Of a stretch of DNA of 64,000 nt, positions 16,571 to 25,044 are shown piece by piece. Source of the DNA: VAZQ01 sp035693615 (GTDB taxonomy: Bacteria; Pseudomonadota; Alphaproteobacteria; Rhizobiales; Xanthobacteraceae); assembly GCA_035693615.1 (NCBI GenBank), contig DASSGH010000026.1, positions 1-64,000 of the forward strand, given 5' to 3'. The notes beneath the pieces are model-generated. The model worked only from the letters and a program-made list of their open reading frames with translations. It ran no database searches and was not told the origin of the DNA. Each line of letters starts with the position of its first letter. Position 1 is the first letter of the stretch. A program made the translations under genes and the position numbers.

Positions 16571-17296
16571 TCAGCCCTGCTCGGCCTGGAATGGACGCCC
16601 GGCGCGCCGGCACCAATTCTCCCAGGCCCGATTGATGCCATAGGGCCCGGTGCGCTCGGCGACCTTGTCGACCTCGCCGGCGGTCAGGAATTTGACATTT
16701 CCCATGTCCATCGCCTGTTTCTGCAGCCGCGCATTGACCTCGAGATAGACGGAAATATACACCGCCTGCCGGACGCTCCGGCCTGCGACGGTTGCACCAT
16801 GACCGCGCATCAGCGCGGTCGCGCCCGCGCCCATGCGCTTTGCCAGGTCGCGTCCCATATCCATGTTCTCGACCAGCAACGCCGTGTCGCCGAAATGATC
16901 GTGGGAATCCCAGACTGGCACCTCGTGACCGATCGATGCGCCCATGTGGAAAATCGGCTTGATCTTCTGGCCGGTCACGCCGAAGGGAATGACGCTTTCG
17001 CTGTGATTGTGCACGACCGACATGATGTCCGGCCGCGCCTCATAGAGCGCTCCATGGATGAACCGCTCGAGATATGGGGCGCGGCCGCGCGGATCGAGCG
17101 GCGTACCGTCGAGCGTGAACTCCATGATGTCACCGGCTTCAATGCAGTCGGGCGCGCGCGAACGCGACAGCATGTAATGTTGCGGATTGTCGGGATGGCG
17201 CGCGCTGACATGGCCGAAGGAATCCACCACGCCTTCACGCGCGAGAATACGGTTTGCAGTGACGAGCTCTTCGATGAGCTGATCGAGCTTGGCCAT
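16571..17296 (-). CDS. class II aldolase/adducin family protein
   Basis: A 241-residue class II aldolase-fold protein, the zinc enzyme fold of fuculose-1-phosphate aldolase, ribulose-5-phosphate 4-epimerase and several decarboxylases. Metal ligands H96 and H98 (VVHNHS) and H166 (MRGHG) are present, with E77 in YLERFIHG as the probable catalytic acid/base. The frame extends to 17338 but the ATG at 17296 (MAKLDQLIEEL) matches family starts. The substrate cannot be inferred; aldolase, hydroxy-ketone-acid decarboxylase or MtnB-like dehydratase roles are all found in the family. It stands upstream of the ABC importer on the same strand and could act on the imported compound. Confidence 0.85.
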   Translation of the reverse strand: MAKLDQLIEELVTANRILAREGVVDSFGHVSARHPDNPQHYMLSRSRAPDCIEAGDIMEFTLDGTPLDPRGRAPYLERFIHGALYEARPDIMSVVHNHSESVIPFGVTGQKIKPIFHMGASIGHEVPVWDSHDHFGDTALLVENMDMGRDLAKRMGAGATALMRGHGATVAGRSVRQAVYISVYLEVNARLQKQAMDMGNVKFLTAGEVDKVAERTGPYGINRAWENWCRRAGRPFQAEQG

Positions 17297-17497
17297 TTTT
17301 TCCCTCGCGCTGCGCCTCTCCGCTCGGCAAACGTACATGCCGGTTCGCGAGCGGGCAATTCGGCCGTCGTCGCTCTAGCGGAGCCGGCGCACCTGGCCTA
17401 TTGAACTTTTCGCCAAGCGCGCTAAGCACGCATCATCTTGGCGCGGTCATGTCGCACTCGGCGGGAATGACGAACTGAAAAAAGGGTGTCATCGAGC

Positions 17498-17833
17498 ATG
17501 GGCGAAAATCCCGTTGCCATCTGCGCGGCGGCCGACCTCCCGCCCGGCAGCGTCAGGAGCTTCGAGGTGGGGGACGAGCGCATCGCCGTCTACAACGTCG
17601 ACGGCACGTTCTACGCCACCGAGGCCTATTGCACCCATGCCATGGCTGACCTCGGTGACGGGATTCTGGAGGGCGACGTCGTCGAGTGCACGCTGCATTT
17701 CGGCGCGTTCCACGTACCGAGCGGCAAAGCCGTGCGCGAGCCCTGCTGCACCGATCTTAAGACGTTCCGGACCGAGGTGAAGGACGGACAGGTCTATGTC
17801 GACTTGTCGGCGCCCGCAACGACCGGCTCGTAA
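17498..17833 (+). CDS. Rieske [2Fe-2S] ferredoxin, non-haem oxygenase component type
   Basis: A 111-residue Rieske protein with both cluster motifs, C45-T-H47 (YCTHAMAD) and C64-T-L-H67 (CTLHFGAFH), and no membrane anchor. It resembles the small ferredoxins that feed aromatic-ring dioxygenases, and NirD-like proteins. The frame opens at a GTG at 17486, but the ATG at 17498 is preferred. No oxygenase or ferredoxin reductase gene is nearby. Its 3' end overlaps the convergent hpnN gene by 40 bases. Confidence 0.9.
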   Translation: MGENPVAICAAADLPPGSVRSFEVGDERIAVYNVDGTFYATEAYCTHAMADLGDGILEGDVVECTLHFGAFHVPSGKAVREPCCTDLKTFRTEVKDGQVYVDLSAPATTGS

Positions 17834-20475
17834 GACCGCTCCGCACCTGCAGTGGTGCCCGTGCCCGCGCCGATGCGGCGCTTGAGCCGCTTTGGCTCGC
17901 GTGGCGGGCCCATCAGCACCGGCTGAAACAGGACCGCCGCTGCCATCGTCGTGACGAGCGCCAGCGCCATCAATTTGCCCATGCTCGAGGTGCCGGGATG
18001 GCTCGACAGCCAGAGACTGCCGAACGCCGTGGCGGTGGTGAGCGCGCTGAACATGACGGCCCGCGTGAGGCTCGACTGCAGAAGACCGGTTTGGCCGGCG
18101 CGCCACGCCATGATGTAGTAGATCTTGAAGGCGACGCCGACGCCGAGCAGCAAAGGCAGCGCAATGATGTTGGCGAAATTGAGCTTCATTCCAAAGAGGA
18201 CCATCAGCTCCATGGTCACGACGCCGGCCATGAGCAGCGGAATGAGGGTGAGGAGGACATCGCCGAAACGGCGCAACACGATCCAGAGCAGAATGATGAT
18301 CGAGCCGAGCGCCCAGAAGCCGGCTTCGTAGAATGCCCGGATCACGGTGCGCCCCGACTCCAGGATAGCGATCGGACCGCCGGTGGCGTTCGGTTCGACG
18401 GCCTGCACGGCGCGGGCGAACTGGCGTAACGTTTCGTTGTCGGTCGGATCGCCTTTCGGAAGAATTTCCACCTTGTACCGCCCGTCTTGCGTGACCCACT
18501 CACGCGCGATCTCGGGTGGCAGCGTTTCCAGCGTGACCGGCTGCGCCTGCAAATAGTTTCGCAGTTCGTCCAGTGCGGTGTTGAGCGGAGAGACCATGGC
18601 CGCCTGCGCCCGCGCGCGTATGGCTTCATCGCCTTGGGCGAGCTTGGCAAGGTCCTCGGCCAGCCGCTTGGCGGCCACCGCGCCGGGCCCCGTCTGGGTC
18701 CCAGCCGCTTGCTTCAAAGCGTCGATCGCCGCCTTGAGCGCGGCGACGTTGTCGGCGTCGGTCGGCGGTTTCTTGTTCGGGTCCGGCCGCAGCACGGGAT
18801 CGAGCACGCTCGCCAGCTGGCGGATGGCGGCGAGCTTGGGCTGCTGGTCGTCGGGAATGAAACTCTCGATGGTCTTTACGCTCGACACCTCGGGCAGTTT
18901 GGAGATTTTCTCGAGATCGGCTTGGGCGACCTCCTTGTTCGGCGCCAGCACGAAGATCGAGCTCGCGCCGATATTCGGATCGCTTCGCAACTCGAGGAAG
19001 GTCGCGACGGATTCGACGTTGGTGCTGCGCAGATTGAGCGGGTTGAAATCGAACTGGAGCCAGTAGAGCAGCGGCAGCCCTGCGGCGACGGCTAGCCCGG
19101 TGCCGATGATGACGGGGATTCGTTGCCGCTCCATGAATCGATCGACCGGCGCCAAGGCCTTAAAGCCCATTTCCTTCGGCTCGCCCGGCGGCCGCAGCAC
19201 GGTCAACAATGCCGGAATGAGCGTGATGCTGGTGAGAAAGGCGACGATCATGCCCAGACCTGCGAGCAAGCCGAGCTCGGACAGGCCCTTGTAGTCGGTC
19301 GGAAGGAACGACAGAAATCCGGCGGCGGTTGCCGCCGCGGCGAGCGTAAGCGGCGCGCCCACGTGGCGCGCGGTATTGACCAGCGCCTCGTGCAGGTTAT
19401 TGACCTCGTGCCGTTCGGCGCGATAGCGCACGCTGAACTGAATGCCGAAGTCGACACCGAGACCGATGAACAGAACCGCGAAAGCGATCGAGATCAGGTT
19501 GAGCGCCCCAACCAGCGCCAGGCCGATCGCGGCGGTGATGGAAAGCCCCACCGTCAAACTGATGGCGACTGCCAGAATGATTCCAAACGAGCGCAAGGCC
19601 AGCCACAGGATCGTCAACACCACCACGACGGTCACCGTCGTGTTGACGTACGTGCCCTCTTCCAAGGTGGCATATTCCTCGTCGGCGATTGCCACCGGTC
19701 CGGTCAGCCGCACTGTCGCGCCATATTTCGCGCCGATGTCCAAATCGGCCGCCGCCTGGCGAATGGCGTCGGTCGCCACCTTGCCGGGCATGAGCGCGGC
19801 ATAGTCGAGCACCGGCCGGATCTCAACGAAACGGCGTCGCTCATCGGGCGTCGGCGGCCGTCCGTTGAGCATCGCACGCCAGGAGAAGCTCGCGCGCTGC
19901 CCCGCAATCGCCTCCTCGAGAGTGTCCGACACCATGTTCAACGTGCCGGACAGATCGTCGAGCGTATAGTGGTTCATGCGCGCGCCGATCAATCCATAAT
20001 TGAGGGCGGTCGTCAGACCGCGCCAATTCGAATCCTGGGCGAGCGTTTGAATGAGCGGCTTGGCTTCGCCGAGCTTCTTGGTGAGGCCGACCACCTCCTG
20101 CGTAGGCAAGAACAACAGTCCGTTCTTCTGGAAGAACGGCCCTCCCCCCGCCTCCAGAATGGAGCGGAAGTGATCCTTCTGACCGGATAACTTCTCAATC
20201 AGCGCGGTGGTCGCCTGCGTCACCAATTCCGAGGTCGGAGCGTCGATGACGGCGAGGATGGTTTCCTCTTTTGGCGGAAACGACTTTTCGAACGCCACCT
20301 CGCGCTGGCGCCACGGGAGCTCCTTGGAAATCAGCTTGTTGACGTCGGCGTCGATGGCGAAATGACGGGCCGCGTAAATCGCGGTGACAAGACCCAAAAG
20401 GGCCGCGATGCCTATGATCCGCACGGCGTAGCGGGTACAATAATCGACGATAGTGACGATCGCCTGCTGCAGCAT
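17794..20475 (-). CDS. hpnN: hopanoid transporter HpnN (RND/MMPL family)
   Basis: An 893-residue RND-superfamily membrane protein with the two-fold layout of the family: one N-terminal helix (RIIGIAALLGLVTAIYAA), a large periplasmic domain, five helices, a second periplasmic domain and a final helical bundle. Hopanoid-associated HpnN proteins move hopanoids to the outer membrane. The start region MLQQAIVTIVDYCTRY and DADVNKLISKELPWRQRE, and the position beside ispH-hpnH and shc, support this call over a generic MMPL transporter. The ATG is preceded by AGGACTTAGG. The 3' end overlaps the convergent Rieske gene. Confidence 0.92.
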   Translation of the reverse strand: MLQQAIVTIVDYCTRYAVRIIGIAALLGLVTAIYAARHFAIDADVNKLISKELPWRQREVAFEKSFPPKEETILAVIDAPTSELVTQATTALIEKLSGQKDHFRSILEAGGGPFFQKNGLLFLPTQEVVGLTKKLGEAKPLIQTLAQDSNWRGLTTALNYGLIGARMNHYTLDDLSGTLNMVSDTLEEAIAGQRASFSWRAMLNGRPPTPDERRRFVEIRPVLDYAALMPGKVATDAIRQAAADLDIGAKYGATVRLTGPVAIADEEYATLEEGTYVNTTVTVVVVLTILWLALRSFGIILAVAISLTVGLSITAAIGLALVGALNLISIAFAVLFIGLGVDFGIQFSVRYRAERHEVNNLHEALVNTARHVGAPLTLAAAATAAGFLSFLPTDYKGLSELGLLAGLGMIVAFLTSITLIPALLTVLRPPGEPKEMGFKALAPVDRFMERQRIPVIIGTGLAVAAGLPLLYWLQFDFNPLNLRSTNVESVATFLELRSDPNIGASSIFVLAPNKEVAQADLEKISKLPEVSSVKTIESFIPDDQQPKLAAIRQLASVLDPVLRPDPNKKPPTDADNVAALKAAIDALKQAAGTQTGPGAVAAKRLAEDLAKLAQGDEAIRARAQAAMVSPLNTALDELRNYLQAQPVTLETLPPEIAREWVTQDGRYKVEILPKGDPTDNETLRQFARAVQAVEPNATGGPIAILESGRTVIRAFYEAGFWALGSIIILLWIVLRRFGDVLLTLIPLLMAGVVTMELMVLFGMKLNFANIIALPLLLGVGVAFKIYYIMAWRAGQTGLLQSSLTRAVMFSALTTATAFGSLWLSSHPGTSSMGKLMALALVTTMAAAVLFQPVLMGPPREPKRLKRRIGAGTGTTAGAERSYEPVVAGADKST

Positions 20476-20537
20476 TGCCTAAGTCCTGGGAATTACGCGA
20501 TCCGGGTCGCAGCGGGATGAGCCAATATGGCCGGCGC

Positions 20538-20565
20538 AATATCAGGCAATTCAGTGCATTGACAA
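20538..20565 (-). promoter_or_regulatory. candidate promoter of hpnN
   Basis: Read on the minus strand, TTGTCA and GATATT are 16 bases apart, placing a start about 55 bases upstream of the hpnN ATG. Pattern match only. Confidence 0.35.
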
Positions 20566-20679
20566 CGACTAAAGGTTGCACCGGAACACTGCCAGAACAT
20601 CCACCAATCCGGATTTTTCCCGAAAAACAGCCTCAAGTTCAGGGAAGACGAGGGGTCCCTTACGGAAATTCATGATGAT

Positions 20680-20707
20680 TTGGGCTGTGCCTTCGCGAAC
20701 CTATATG
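20680..20707 (+). promoter_or_regulatory. candidate promoter of ispH-hpnH
   Basis: TTGGGC and TATATG are 16 bases apart and face ispH. A start here would be about 10 bases before the ATG at 20724 and 180 bases before the ATG at 20895, so it bears on which ispH start is used. Confidence 0.3.
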
Positions 20708-20894
20708 GGAAGATATTGGAATCATGCCCCCCTTTCCGATCCCCCCTGCCGCACAGATGGGTCCTCCTCGAGCGGTTCACAACCAAAGCCGCGCGGCGGC
20801 GACGACCGAGGCTCCCCCGGGCACCGGTCCTGAAGGCGCTCGGCCGGCGGACCGCGGGCCGCCATCTGCTGGCCAAAAGCAGGCACGGCGGGCA

Positions 20895-21821
20895 ATGAAG
20901 GTCATTCTCGCGCAACCGCGCGGCTTCTGCGCCGGCGTGGTGCGGGCGATCGAGATCGTCGAGCGGGCGCTCGAGAAATACGGCCCGCCGGTTTACGTCC
21001 GCCACGAGATTGTTCACAACAAGTTCGTCGTCGACAGCCTGAAGGCCAAGGGCGCGATTTTCGTCGAGGAGCTGTCGGAGGTGCCGCAGGGCGCGGTGAC
21101 CATCTTCAGCGCACACGGGGTCGCCAAGAGCGTGGTGAACGAAGCGGCCGGTCGTCGGCTGCCGGTGCTCGATGCGACCTGCCCGCTGGTCACGAAAGTC
21201 CACAATCAAGGCAAGCGCTACGTCGCCCAGGGCCGCGTACTCATTCTCGTCGGCCATGCGGGGCATCCGGAAGTCGAGGGCACGCTGGGCCAGATCGACG
21301 GCCCAGTGGTGCTGGTGCAGAGCGAACAGGATGTCGCGGCGCTCAGGATTTCGCCCGATACGCCTGTGGCCTACGTCACGCAAACCACGCTGAGCGTCGA
21401 CGATACCCGCGGCATCATTGCCGCGCTGGAACGGCGCTATCAAAACATCGTCGGACCCGAGATCAGAGACATCTGCTATGCCACCCAAAACCGCCAGTCG
21501 GCGGTGCGGGAACTCAGCGATCACGTCGATGTGATTCTGGTCGTCGGCGCCAAGAATAGTTCCAATTCCAATCGGCTGCGCGAAATCGGCGCGGAGGCGG
21601 GCATTCCGAGTTATCTCATCGCCGATGGCAGTGAGCTTGCGCCCGAGTGGGTCAAAGACGCAAACACGATCGGTATTACCGCGGGCGCCTCCGCGCCCGA
21701 GGTGCTGGTCGAGGACGTCATCGATACGTTGCGGACCCTGGGCGAGGTCGAAGTCTCGACGCTGCCCGGCCGGCAAGAGCATATTGAGTTCCGACTACCC
21801 CGCGAACTGGCGGCAGGCTGA
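20895..21821 (+). CDS. ispH: 4-hydroxy-3-methylbut-2-enyl diphosphate reductase
   Basis: IspH (LytB) is the [4Fe-4S] enzyme that makes IPP and DMAPP in the last step of the MEP pathway. From the ATG at 20895 it is 308 residues with the three cluster cysteines C12 (PRGFCAGV), C96 (DATCPLV) and C194 (DICYATQNRQ), histidines H41 and H124, and the substrate-binding SSNS motif. The frame is open to an ATG at 20724, adding 57 Pro/Ala/Gly-rich residues that look non-conserved; MKVILAQPRGFC is the normal IspH start. The gene lies directly before hpnH, linking precursor supply to hopanoid synthesis. Confidence 0.95.
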   Translation: MKVILAQPRGFCAGVVRAIEIVERALEKYGPPVYVRHEIVHNKFVVDSLKAKGAIFVEELSEVPQGAVTIFSAHGVAKSVVNEAAGRRLPVLDATCPLVTKVHNQGKRYVAQGRVLILVGHAGHPEVEGTLGQIDGPVVLVQSEQDVAALRISPDTPVAYVTQTTLSVDDTRGIIAALERRYQNIVGPEIRDICYATQNRQSAVRELSDHVDVILVVGAKNSSNSNRLREIGAEAGIPSYLIADGSELAPEWVKDANTIGITAGASAPEVLVEDVIDTLRTLGEVEVSTLPGRQEHIEFRLPRELAAG

Positions 21822-21866
21822 GGCGTTTAGCAAAAGCCTGAGACGGCAAATAGGAAGATGGAAAGA

Positions 21867-23006
21867 ATGCGAATCCCGTTTTTCAAGGAAATGCGCATCG
21901 GCGCCTATATCCTCAAGCAGAAGCTATTGGGGCGCAAACGCTATCCGCTCGTGTTCATGCTCGAGCCGCTGTTTCGGTGCAATCTGGCGTGCGTCGGATG
22001 CGGCAAGATCGACTATCCCGATCCCATTCTCAATCGCCGGCTGACGGTCAAGGAATGCCTCGACGCGGCCGACGAGTGCGGCGCGCCGATGGTCGCCATT
22101 CCGGGGGGCGAGCCGCTGATCCATCGCGAGATCGGCGAAATCGTGAAGGGCCTAGTCGCCAGGAAGAAGTTCGTCTCGCTGTGCACGAACGCGCTGCTGC
22201 TCGAGAAGAAGCTACATCTGTTCGAGCCCTCGCCTTATCTCTTCTTCTCCGTCCACCTCGACGGGTTGCGCGAACATCACGACAAGTCCGTCTGTCAGCC
22301 TGGCGTATTCGACCGCGCCGTATCGGCGATCAAGGCTGCCAAGGCCAAAGGCTTCACCGTGAACGTCAACGCCACGATCTTCGACGGCCATCCGGCCGAG
22401 GACGTCGCCGCCTTCCTCGATTACGCCAAGGAGCTTGGTGTCGGCGTGTCGATCTCGCCTGGCTATGCATATGAGCGCGCCCCCGACCAGGAACATTTCC
22501 TCAACCGCAGGAAGACCAAGGAGCTATTCCGCAAGGTGTTCAACCTGGGCAAGGGCAAAAACTGGAATTTCGTCCACTCGAACCTCTTCCTCGATTTTCT
22601 CGCCGGCAACCAGACCTATCGCTGCACGCCGTGGGGTATGCCCACGCGCAATATTTTCGGCTGGCAGAAGCCTTGCTATCTGCTGGGCGAAGGCTACGCC
22701 AAGAGTTTCCGTGACTTGATGGAGACCACGGACTGGGCGTCCTACGGCACGGGCAAATACGAGAAGTGCGCGAACTGCATGGCGCATTGCGGCTACGAGC
22801 CGACCGCCGCCCAAGCGACGATGTCGAATCCTTTGCAGGCGCTCAAGGTCGCCATGTTCGGGCCACGCACCGAGGGACCGATGGCGCCGGAAATCCCACT
22901 CGAGGGACAGCGCCCGGCCGAATTCGTGTTCTCGCGCCACGTCGAGCACGAGCTCGCGGCCATTCGCGAGACTGAGAATCGCGCTCCCCTGCAGGCCGCA
23001 GAATAA
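21867..23006 (+). CDS. hpnH: adenosyl-hopene transferase HpnH (radical SAM)
   Basis: HpnH is a radical SAM enzyme that joins the 5'-deoxyadenosyl group to diploptene, forming adenosylhopane, the first step of side-chain extension. The N-terminal motif CNLACVGC supplies the three [4Fe-4S] cysteines (C38, C42, C45 from this start), followed by GGEPLIHREI. A C-terminal Cys-rich segment, YEKCANCMAHCGYEP, is also typical. The ATG at 21867 has GGAAG nine bases upstream and gives the family N-terminus MRIPFFKEMRIGAYI; an ATG three codons earlier abuts the ribosome site. It is 45 bases downstream of ispH and convergent with shc. Confidence 0.95.
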   Translation: MRIPFFKEMRIGAYILKQKLLGRKRYPLVFMLEPLFRCNLACVGCGKIDYPDPILNRRLTVKECLDAADECGAPMVAIPGGEPLIHREIGEIVKGLVARKKFVSLCTNALLLEKKLHLFEPSPYLFFSVHLDGLREHHDKSVCQPGVFDRAVSAIKAAKAKGFTVNVNATIFDGHPAEDVAAFLDYAKELGVGVSISPGYAYERAPDQEHFLNRRKTKELFRKVFNLGKGKNWNFVHSNLFLDFLAGNQTYRCTPWGMPTRNIFGWQKPCYLLGEGYAKSFRDLMETTDWASYGTGKYEKCANCMAHCGYEPTAAQATMSNPLQALKVAMFGPRTEGPMAPEIPLEGQRPAEFVFSRHVEHELAAIRETENRAPLQAAE

Positions 23007-23069
23007 ACGCCGACGAACCCTGCTGCGCGTCCTTACCGCGGGCGAAGGTCGTCGAGGACTTCCCGCCTG

Positions 23070-25031
23070 CTACATTCCGTAGGACAGTGAGCGGGCGTTG
23101 GTCTTTTCGAGATTGCGATAGCGCGCAAGCGCCCACAGCGGGAAGAATTTCGAATAGCCGTGATACCGAAGATAGAACACGCGCGGGAAGCCGGTCGCAG
23201 TGTAGCGCGGCTCGGTCCAGAAACCATCCTCTCGTTGGGTTTGTAACAGGTAATCGATCCCGCGCTTGACGGCCGGATGGCCGGCCTCTCCCGCCGCCAT
23301 CAACCCGAGCAGCGCCCAAGCCGTCTGCGAAGCGGTGCTCGGCGCCGCTTCGTAGCCGCGGTAGTCGAGTTTATAGCTCGCAGCATCCTCGCCCCAGCCC
23401 CCATCGGCATTTTGGATCGTGATGAGCCACAGCGCGGCCCTGCGGATTTCAGGCGAAGCATGATCGACCCCGGCCGCATTAAGGGCACACAGCACCGACC
23501 ACGTGCCATAGATGTAATTCATTCCCCAACGGCCATACCAACTTCCTTCGGCTGTCTGCGTATTGCGCAAATAGTCGATGGCCCGCCTCACTGTCCCGGT
23601 CTTGGCCGCGCTGTCGTCGATCTGCACTAGCATCGAGACGCAACGCGCGGTCACGTCCTCCGTCGGCGGATCGAGCAGCGCACCGTGGTCGGCGAACGGG
23701 ATGTTGTTGAGATAGTAGTATTCGTTGTCGGCGTCGAACGCGCCCCAGGCACCGTTTTTGCTTTGCATGCCCAAGATCCACTCGCGTCCTGCGGCGATGG
23801 CTGCACGGAAGTCGCATTGGGCGCTCGAGCGCTGCGCGCGGTCCATTGCCATCACCACGACCGCGGTGTCATCGACATCAGGATAGTACGGATTGGCGTA
23901 CTGGAAGGCCCAGCCGCCGGGCGGCACATCGGGCCGCCGCGCGATCCAATCGCCTTTAACGTCGAGGACTTGCCGTGGCACCAGCCATTCGAGTCCTCGG
24001 CTCGCCTGGGCAACGGCGGGCTCGCCGCCGACTTCGAGCAAACTGTGGCAGACGAGCGAGGTGTCCCAGATCGGCGAGACGCACGGTTGGCAATAGGCCT
24101 CGTGCTCGTGCACGGCGAGGAGCCTGTCGATGGATTTGCGCGCGATCGAGCGCAGCGGATGGTGCTCCGGATAGCCCAGCGCGTCGAACATCATCACGCT
24201 GTTCGCCATCGCCGGAAAAATCGCGCCCAGGCCGTCTTGACCGTTGAGACGCTCCGTCACCCAAGCGACTGCGCGATCGATCGCGCGTTGCCGCAACCGT
24301 TTCGGGAACATCGGCGCGCCAAAACGCAGCGCGGCATCGACGCCGCGGAAGAACCAAAACCATGTCACCTTTTGCTGCGGCGCCTTCGGCGCGAGACGGA
24401 TCGTGTGCGGCGGCTCGAGAAACAACTCTTCGATACCGACGCCCTTGGGGTTGCGTGCCCTCGGCTTGAGCGTCTGCAGCACCAACAGCGGCACGATGAC
24501 GGTGCGGCTCCAGTAGGAAACTTTGTCGAGATGGAAGGCAAACCACCTCGGCAATAACATGATCTCCACCGGCATGACCGGAACGGCGCGCCACGAGATG
24601 AATCCGAAAAGCGCGAGCATCATGCGCGTGAAGACGTTCGAGCGCGAAGCGCCGCCGCGCGCGCGGATGGCGCTACGCGCCCGCGCCATGTGCGGCGCGT
24701 CGACAGGCTCGCCGATCATCTTGAGAGCGAAATACGCCTTGACGCTCGCGCTCATGTCGAAAGCGCCGTCGTGGACCAACGGCCAACCGCCGTGGTCGCC
24801 CTGGATTCGACGCAGATAGGCGGCGATCTTGGCTTCGAGCACCGTATCGACCGGCTCGGCCAAATAGTGGCGCAGCAAGACGTACTCCGCCGGAATCGTC
24901 GCGTCCGCCTCCAATTCGAAGACCCAGTGTCCGTCCGGCTTTTGCAGCGCGATGAGTGCGTCCCTCGCCGCCTCGATGCCGTCATCGACGGCGGACGGGG
25001 ACGATTTCGGCTGGAGCAAGACGTGAGCCAT
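23070..25031 (-). CDS. shc: squalene-hopene cyclase
   Basis: Squalene-hopene cyclase (HpnF) converts squalene to hopene and hopanol at the inner membrane. The 653-residue protein carries the catalytic DxDD motif as DVDDTA (D385-D388) and several QW repeats (for example GDHGGW, GSWYGRWG, NADGGWGED, EDGFWTE). The open frame reaches 25205, but the ATG at 25031 has a GAGGGAAGG ribosome site and gives MAHVLLQPKS, a normal start. It follows hpnE by 13 bases and is the last gene of the hpnB-C-D-E-shc operon. Confidence 0.97.
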   Translation of the reverse strand: MAHVLLQPKSSPSAVDDGIEAARDALIALQKPDGHWVFELEADATIPAEYVLLRHYLAEPVDTVLEAKIAAYLRRIQGDHGGWPLVHDGAFDMSASVKAYFALKMIGEPVDAPHMARARSAIRARGGASRSNVFTRMMLALFGFISWRAVPVMPVEIMLLPRWFAFHLDKVSYWSRTVIVPLLVLQTLKPRARNPKGVGIEELFLEPPHTIRLAPKAPQQKVTWFWFFRGVDAALRFGAPMFPKRLRQRAIDRAVAWVTERLNGQDGLGAIFPAMANSVMMFDALGYPEHHPLRSIARKSIDRLLAVHEHEAYCQPCVSPIWDTSLVCHSLLEVGGEPAVAQASRGLEWLVPRQVLDVKGDWIARRPDVPPGGWAFQYANPYYPDVDDTAVVVMAMDRAQRSSAQCDFRAAIAAGREWILGMQSKNGAWGAFDADNEYYYLNNIPFADHGALLDPPTEDVTARCVSMLVQIDDSAAKTGTVRRAIDYLRNTQTAEGSWYGRWGMNYIYGTWSVLCALNAAGVDHASPEIRRAALWLITIQNADGGWGEDAASYKLDYRGYEAAPSTASQTAWALLGLMAAGEAGHPAVKRGIDYLLQTQREDGFWTEPRYTATGFPRVFYLRYHGYSKFFPLWALARYRNLEKTNARSLSYGM

Positions 25032-25044
25032 GACCTTCCCTCGA

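Larger units (their letters stand above)
20476..20894. other. divergent hpnN-ispH intergenic region
   Basis: A 419-base stretch if ispH starts at 20895. It holds outward-facing promoter candidates for both genes, and from 20724 onwards an open Pro/Ala-rich extension of the ispH frame that may or may not be translated. I see no RNA gene or repeat in it. Confidence 0.6.

Noticed and set aside
19123..20190. 355-codon plus-strand frame inside hpnN
   Set aside because: Shadow of hpnN, dominated by Arg/Gln/His; the minus-strand RND protein explains the region.
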